Source of the DNA: Candidatus Latescibacterota bacterium
GTDB taxonomy: Bacteria; Latescibacterota; UBA2968; UBA8231
Length of the DNA: 7,672 nt
Assembly: GCA_021295675.1 (NCBI GenBank)
Contig: JAGWBY010000015.1
Coordinates: 3,227 to 10,898, forward strand
Reading direction: 5' to 3'
This document shows positions 4,610 to 7,672 of this stretch, in pieces (positions within the stretch are counted from its first letter, which is position 1; each line of letters starts with the position of its first letter). Both the position numbers and the translations under genes were made by a program. Under the pieces are notes generated by a model that was not told the DNA's origin, ran no database searches, and saw only the letters and a program-made list of their open reading frames with translations.

Positions 4610-7231
4610 GTCCATCAGACGCGGGTCTAAGCCGGCCATTTCCTCCATCTTCTTGGCCTCGGCGACCGTGTCCACGGGCATCGGACTCTCGTTGTCCAAG
4701 TCGCGCAGACCGTCGATGACCTCGCCGTCGATTAGGCCAATCACCCGATAGGAGCGCCCCATCAGCCCAATGTCGGCCGTGCCCACATCCTCTGGGCCAA
4801 TGCCCAAGATCTCCGCCATAGCCGCCGGCAGGATGCACACATCGCGCTCGCCATCCGCAAACCAACGGCTCTTCGGCCCCACCAACAGCCCTTCCAGCCC
4901 CATCAGCGCGCCCTCGCCTGGAGTCACCCCGAGGAGTGCCGAGGCAAAGCTCTTCTTCTGCGCCTGTTTGTGTTCAATGTCGATATAGGCCCGCTCGCCA
5001 ATGACCTTAGAAGTAATCCACGACCTCGGCAGCACCTGCGCGCGGTCGCCAAACGCGCTTTCCGCATAGTCGAGCACCGATAGCTGCAAGCCCTTCCAGC
5101 CGCGATCGCGCAGCAGGGCACCCTCGTAGCTGGGCACATTCGGGCGGGGAATCTGATAGAATTTGAGATAGCTCTGCACCGAGGTGAAGGCCTGGGCCGT
5201 AAAGGTCAACAGCGTCAGGGTGACAACCGTCAGCGCGGTGCGCAACTTGCGCTTGCGGAGGTTGGAAATCCCCAGCGACGCGGCTGCGGCCGTGGCGCTG
5301 AGGCGACCGATGTCCGCTTCGTGGACGCCAGCAGCAGCCCGCTTGCGCTGGCCGACGGCGCGGGTAAAGCGACCTAAGATCATCATCAGGGCCGTGCCGC
5401 CGATGGCGAAGATGACGAAGGCCAAAAAGATGATGTACGGCGACGAACTCAGCTTAAAGGCCGGGTGGATAAAGCGCATGATGAGGAAGATCGCCAAAAA
5501 GAAAAACGCCGCGCCCGCCACCTGACGGCGAATGTCGGCAAAGCCGAAGAACAGCCGCTCGCAGCAAAACGAAAACGGCAGCAGCAGCGCGAAGTAGAAG
5601 ATCACCCCATAGACCGTGTCGTCCGCAGTCGATTTAATGTCAGGGTAGCCCCGCCCTTCGAGACCCCATGCCTTGCGCGTGGCCCGCTTGAACTCGCTGT
5701 AGCGCTGCGCCTGCAAGTGCTCTTCGGCCTCCAACAGGGCCAAGCGCGCCTCTTCGTGCAGGCGCATGAACTTGTCGTTGCGCACCCCGTAGCGCGCCAA
5801 CTGCTTGATCCGCACGTCGTCGAGGACCCACATGTCGCGCGCGGCCGCGTACCCAGGGCGCAACACCACGCCCTGATCCACGAGATAGCCGCGGCCGAGA
5901 GCCTGCTCTATCGTCGCCTCATCCACGTCTTCAGGGCGCACCGGCTCGGCCACCCATGCGGCGGGCGCGCCGCTCAGCAGGTAGCGCACGCCGAAAAGGC
6001 TCGTGCTCATCAGGGCTTTGACCCGGGTGCCGGGCTGGGCGTACACCACTGAGGCGAGCGTTACCTTGCCCTCCTCATTGCTCTGCCTTTCGACAAAGTC
6101 GGCTCCCCACGACTGCGGCACGCCGTCGCGCTCGTCGAGCACGGTCACGTGGTCCAAGACCGACAGATAGCGCGAGTCAACGGTCTCGAACAGACTCAGC
6201 GCCCGGCACTCGAAGAGCACTTGCAGCATCTCGTTTTCCCACCAGCCCCACGGATGCACAGTCGGGTACGTCTCGTCGCCCTCTTGGCCCATGTCCGGTG
6301 CCGAGATGATCTCGCCATAGGGATCGAGTTCATACGCGCGGATCGCGTTGTCCAGCTTGTTGCGCATGATGTCGAAGCGGAAGCGGCCCGCGTCGTCGGC
6401 CTCTTGCGCAATCAAGGTGCGGACCCCGCCGACCGAGTTCGGGCCGAGTTGCTGATAGGTCACCAGTGCTTGCGGCACCGGCTTTTTGGGCACGGCAAAA
6501 TTGACGTCGCGGTCGAACCAATAGATCGCGCCCGCCAAACTGTGGCCGTAGTCTTCCAACTCCAACTTGGTCGGCTTGAGCAACTCGGCGTCGCGGCCAG
6601 CCCACGCCAGCATGGCCGCGAGCGTCTGGATCTGCCGCGTGAGGTTTTGCACGTCCACTGCTTCCGGCAAGTCGAGCGGCGTGTCGATTCGCTCGCGCGC
6701 GTCGTTGGCCGTAGCGAGGGCGAGGGCCTTCTGACCGACGAAGGCCGCGGCCTCGCTGGCAAAGGCGAGTGGGATGGGCATGAAGTTTTTCCACGTGCGC
6801 TTAGGCGGGGCAATGCCCTCGTAGTGGCGCGTGGTGTCGCCAAAGGTCTCTTCGACCGCAAGACTCAGCCGCTTGGAATAGGGCGTCAACATGTACTTGA
6901 CGTAGTTGTCAGTGCGCCACTTGGGATTGTAGAAGGTGCCCATGCCAAAGCTGGCCGTGCGGTCGGCGTGGCTCGACAGATCCAGCGATAGCATCAGGTC
7001 AAAGTCAATGCGCTCGGTCGCGCTCATGCGCTCGCGGAAATAGTCGCTGCGGCGGCTGTGCCGGTAAAGGAAATCGTTGATCCCGGACAGGCCCTCAAAG
7101 TGCCCAGAGGTCGCCAAAAAGAGCACCGAGTAGTGCGGGCGATATTCTTTGAGCAGTTCCACTAGCTGGAGCAGAGCGACGATCCCGGCTGCGTTCTCCG
7201 CTCCGGGGGCGAGGGCCGGCACGACCGAGAT
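4610..7231 (-). CDS. Segment 2 of the M28/FtsX gene: M28-like ectodomain and first four membrane helices
   Basis: This segment carries about 874 residues of good coding sequence. It begins SVVPALAPGAENAAG, the M28 stretch around the bridging acidic residue (Glu in place of the usual Asp). It then has YSVLFLATSGHFEGLSG, where active M28 enzymes have Glu-Glu and this has Phe-Glu, and LMLSLDLSSHAD with a ligand-like Asp. FASEAAAFVG and RIDTPLD end the domain near 6650. About 6630-5640 encode beta-rich parts, including VGGVRTLIAQEADDAGRFRFD, like a carboxypeptidase-regulatory repeat, and a charged helical pair just before the membrane. Membrane helices lie at about 5611-5558, 5521-5468 and 5440-5375. 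A fourth (5242-5183) follows GISNLRKRKLRTAL, the classic entry of FtsX/MacB permeases. Then comes a periplasmic domain of about 190 residues. The frame also runs from 7354 to 3899, but sequence before 7232 and after 4610 in that frame is non-coding shadow. Confidence 0.8.
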
Positions 7232-7232
7232 G

Positions 7233-7672
7233 GATGGTTTGGTCCTGCCACACCTGCGGCTTTTCCCGGCTCTTGGCTGGCAGCATCTCTGGCGACCCGG
7301 GCAAATAGCCATACACGTTGTGCGCTTCCACGCCCTCCCAATCCATCCGTGCATTCAAGTGGACGGCAACCGGCCCGTCTTGCAGACGCGCTACCAAGTC
7401 GAGCGCATCTTGCCGCTCGAGCCAAAAGCGCGGGATGTCAACCGGCACCTTGAGGAACTTGTCCGCGGCCTGCTCGCGGTTGACGCCGCCGTTGTCGAAG
7501 AAGACGATGGCCTTAGCCCCCAGCGATGCGGCGTGGAGGTAGTTTTGGCCGCAGGCAAAGTCCAAGAGCACAACGCTGCCCTGCACGGGCTGACCGTCCA
7601 GCGCTTTGAGTTCCCCTTGACCTCCGTAGATCATAGGGCCGCGCACGCCATCCGGCCCCAGCGAGGGCGTGC
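7233..7672 (-). CDS. Segment 1 of the M28/FtsX gene: PA domain, open to the window edge
   Basis: This frame is open from the window edge to the first break and encodes 146 residues of the fusion. It is a protease-associated (PA) domain: TPSLGPDGVRGPMIYGGQGE, then GSVVLLDFACGQNYLHAASLG, AKAIVFFDNG, and KVPVDIPRFWLERQDALDL, the usual insert found in M28 and related secreted peptidases. It ends with HNVYGYLPGS and VWQDQTI, the strand that normally leads into the first metal-binding motif of the peptidase domain. The true start lies upstream of 7672, so the signal peptide or first membrane helix is not visible. An in-frame GTG at 7646 is just an internal valine. Beyond the break this frame continues as low-complexity Arg-rich sequence to a stop near 7095, which is out of frame and not real coding. 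Confidence 0.8.

Larger units (their letters stand above)
3544..7672 (-). pseudogene. Giant M28-like/FtsX permease fusion, broken by two frame changes, 5' end outside window
   Basis: One gene explains the whole stretch if two frame changes are allowed, near 7232 and near 4609. At each, one extra base has to be skipped to restore the protein, meaning a 1-nt insertion or a net deletion of 3n+2. The reconstructed product is about 1,374 residues within the window plus a missing N-terminus. It is an inner-membrane protein with a large outer-side PA plus M28-like ectodomain, three helices, an FtsX/MacB-type core and a cytoplasmic tail. Loops rich in Arg/Lys (after helix 1, after helix 3, before helix 4, after helix 5) fall on one side, giving a consistent positive-inside topology that leaves the M28-like domain outside the cytoplasm. 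FtsX-type permeases usually pair with an ATPase; none is in the window. Protein quality is high on both sides of each break, so recent decay or draft-sequence errors are both possible. The three segments are described separately. Confidence 0.8.

Noticed and set aside
6149..6991. Long plus-strand open frame (280 codons) opposite the M28/FtsX gene
   Set aside because: Composition is typical of an antisense shadow, with no motif and no ribosome-binding site, while the minus-strand frame is coherent.
7095..7232. Continuation of the segment 1 frame past the break as part of a real protein
   Set aside because: It turns into Arg/Pro/Ser-rich sequence without domain features, while another frame over the same bases encodes clear M28-like sequence.
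1..7672. CRISPR array, tRNA or rRNA gene, insertion-sequence ends
   Set aside because: I saw no regularly spaced repeats, cloverleaf-like gene, transposase or terminal inverted repeats in the window.

Overview
The window is GC-rich bacterial DNA that is almost fully coding. Strong Shine-Dalgarno sequences are visible (AGGAGG before hicB, AAGGAG before the SDR gene), and GTG starts are common. I cannot name the organism. The large M28-like/FtsX fusion and the mix of sugar-metabolism genes with a toxin-antitoxin pair fit an uncultured environmental lineage. Two frame breaks in one long, otherwise well-preserved gene mean that either real decay or draft-assembly error must be considered.

Layout, left to right. 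Positions 1-2890 hold five genes on the minus strand. In transcription order they are: a methylthioribose-kinase-like phosphotransferase (2890-1883), hicB antitoxin (1807-1601), hicA toxin (1604-1383), class I mannose-6-phosphate isomerase manA (1386-430), and a short-chain dehydrogenase (355-1, cut by the window edge). hicB-hicA and hicA-manA are each joined by a 4-nt GTGA stop/start overlap, so the toxin-antitoxin pair looks translationally chained to a metabolic gene. A 15-codon ORF with its own Shine-Dalgarno sits just upstream of hicB, and its stop codon touches the hicB ribosome-binding site.

Positions 2891-3117 are a 227-bp spacer between divergent genes. It contains a perfect TTGACA -35 box embedded in a small palindrome. 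The only plus-strand gene (3118-3516) encodes a short chimera-like protein: the first about 20 residues of an AlbA_2 (Schlafen/RecG-like) domain joined directly to a winged-helix C-terminus. It is probably an internally deleted remnant.

Positions 3544-7672 are one very large minus-strand gene whose 5' end lies outside the window. In protein order it encodes a protease-associated (PA) domain, an M28-peptidase-like domain whose metal ligands look degraded, several beta-rich extracytoplasmic segments, three membrane helices, an FtsX/MacB-type permease core with four more helices, and an uncharacterised cytoplasmic C-terminal domain. The reading frame changes twice, near 7232 and near 4609. The first break falls exactly where the M28 His-x-Asp metal-binding motif should be. 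Reassembled, the visible part is about 1,374 residues.

How the genes work together: ManA and the SDR point to hexose or sugar-acid metabolism, and the kinase-like gene may phosphorylate a small sugar or thiosugar. HicBA is a defence or stress module lodged in front of manA. The giant permease is a separate unit, convergent with the small plus-strand gene.
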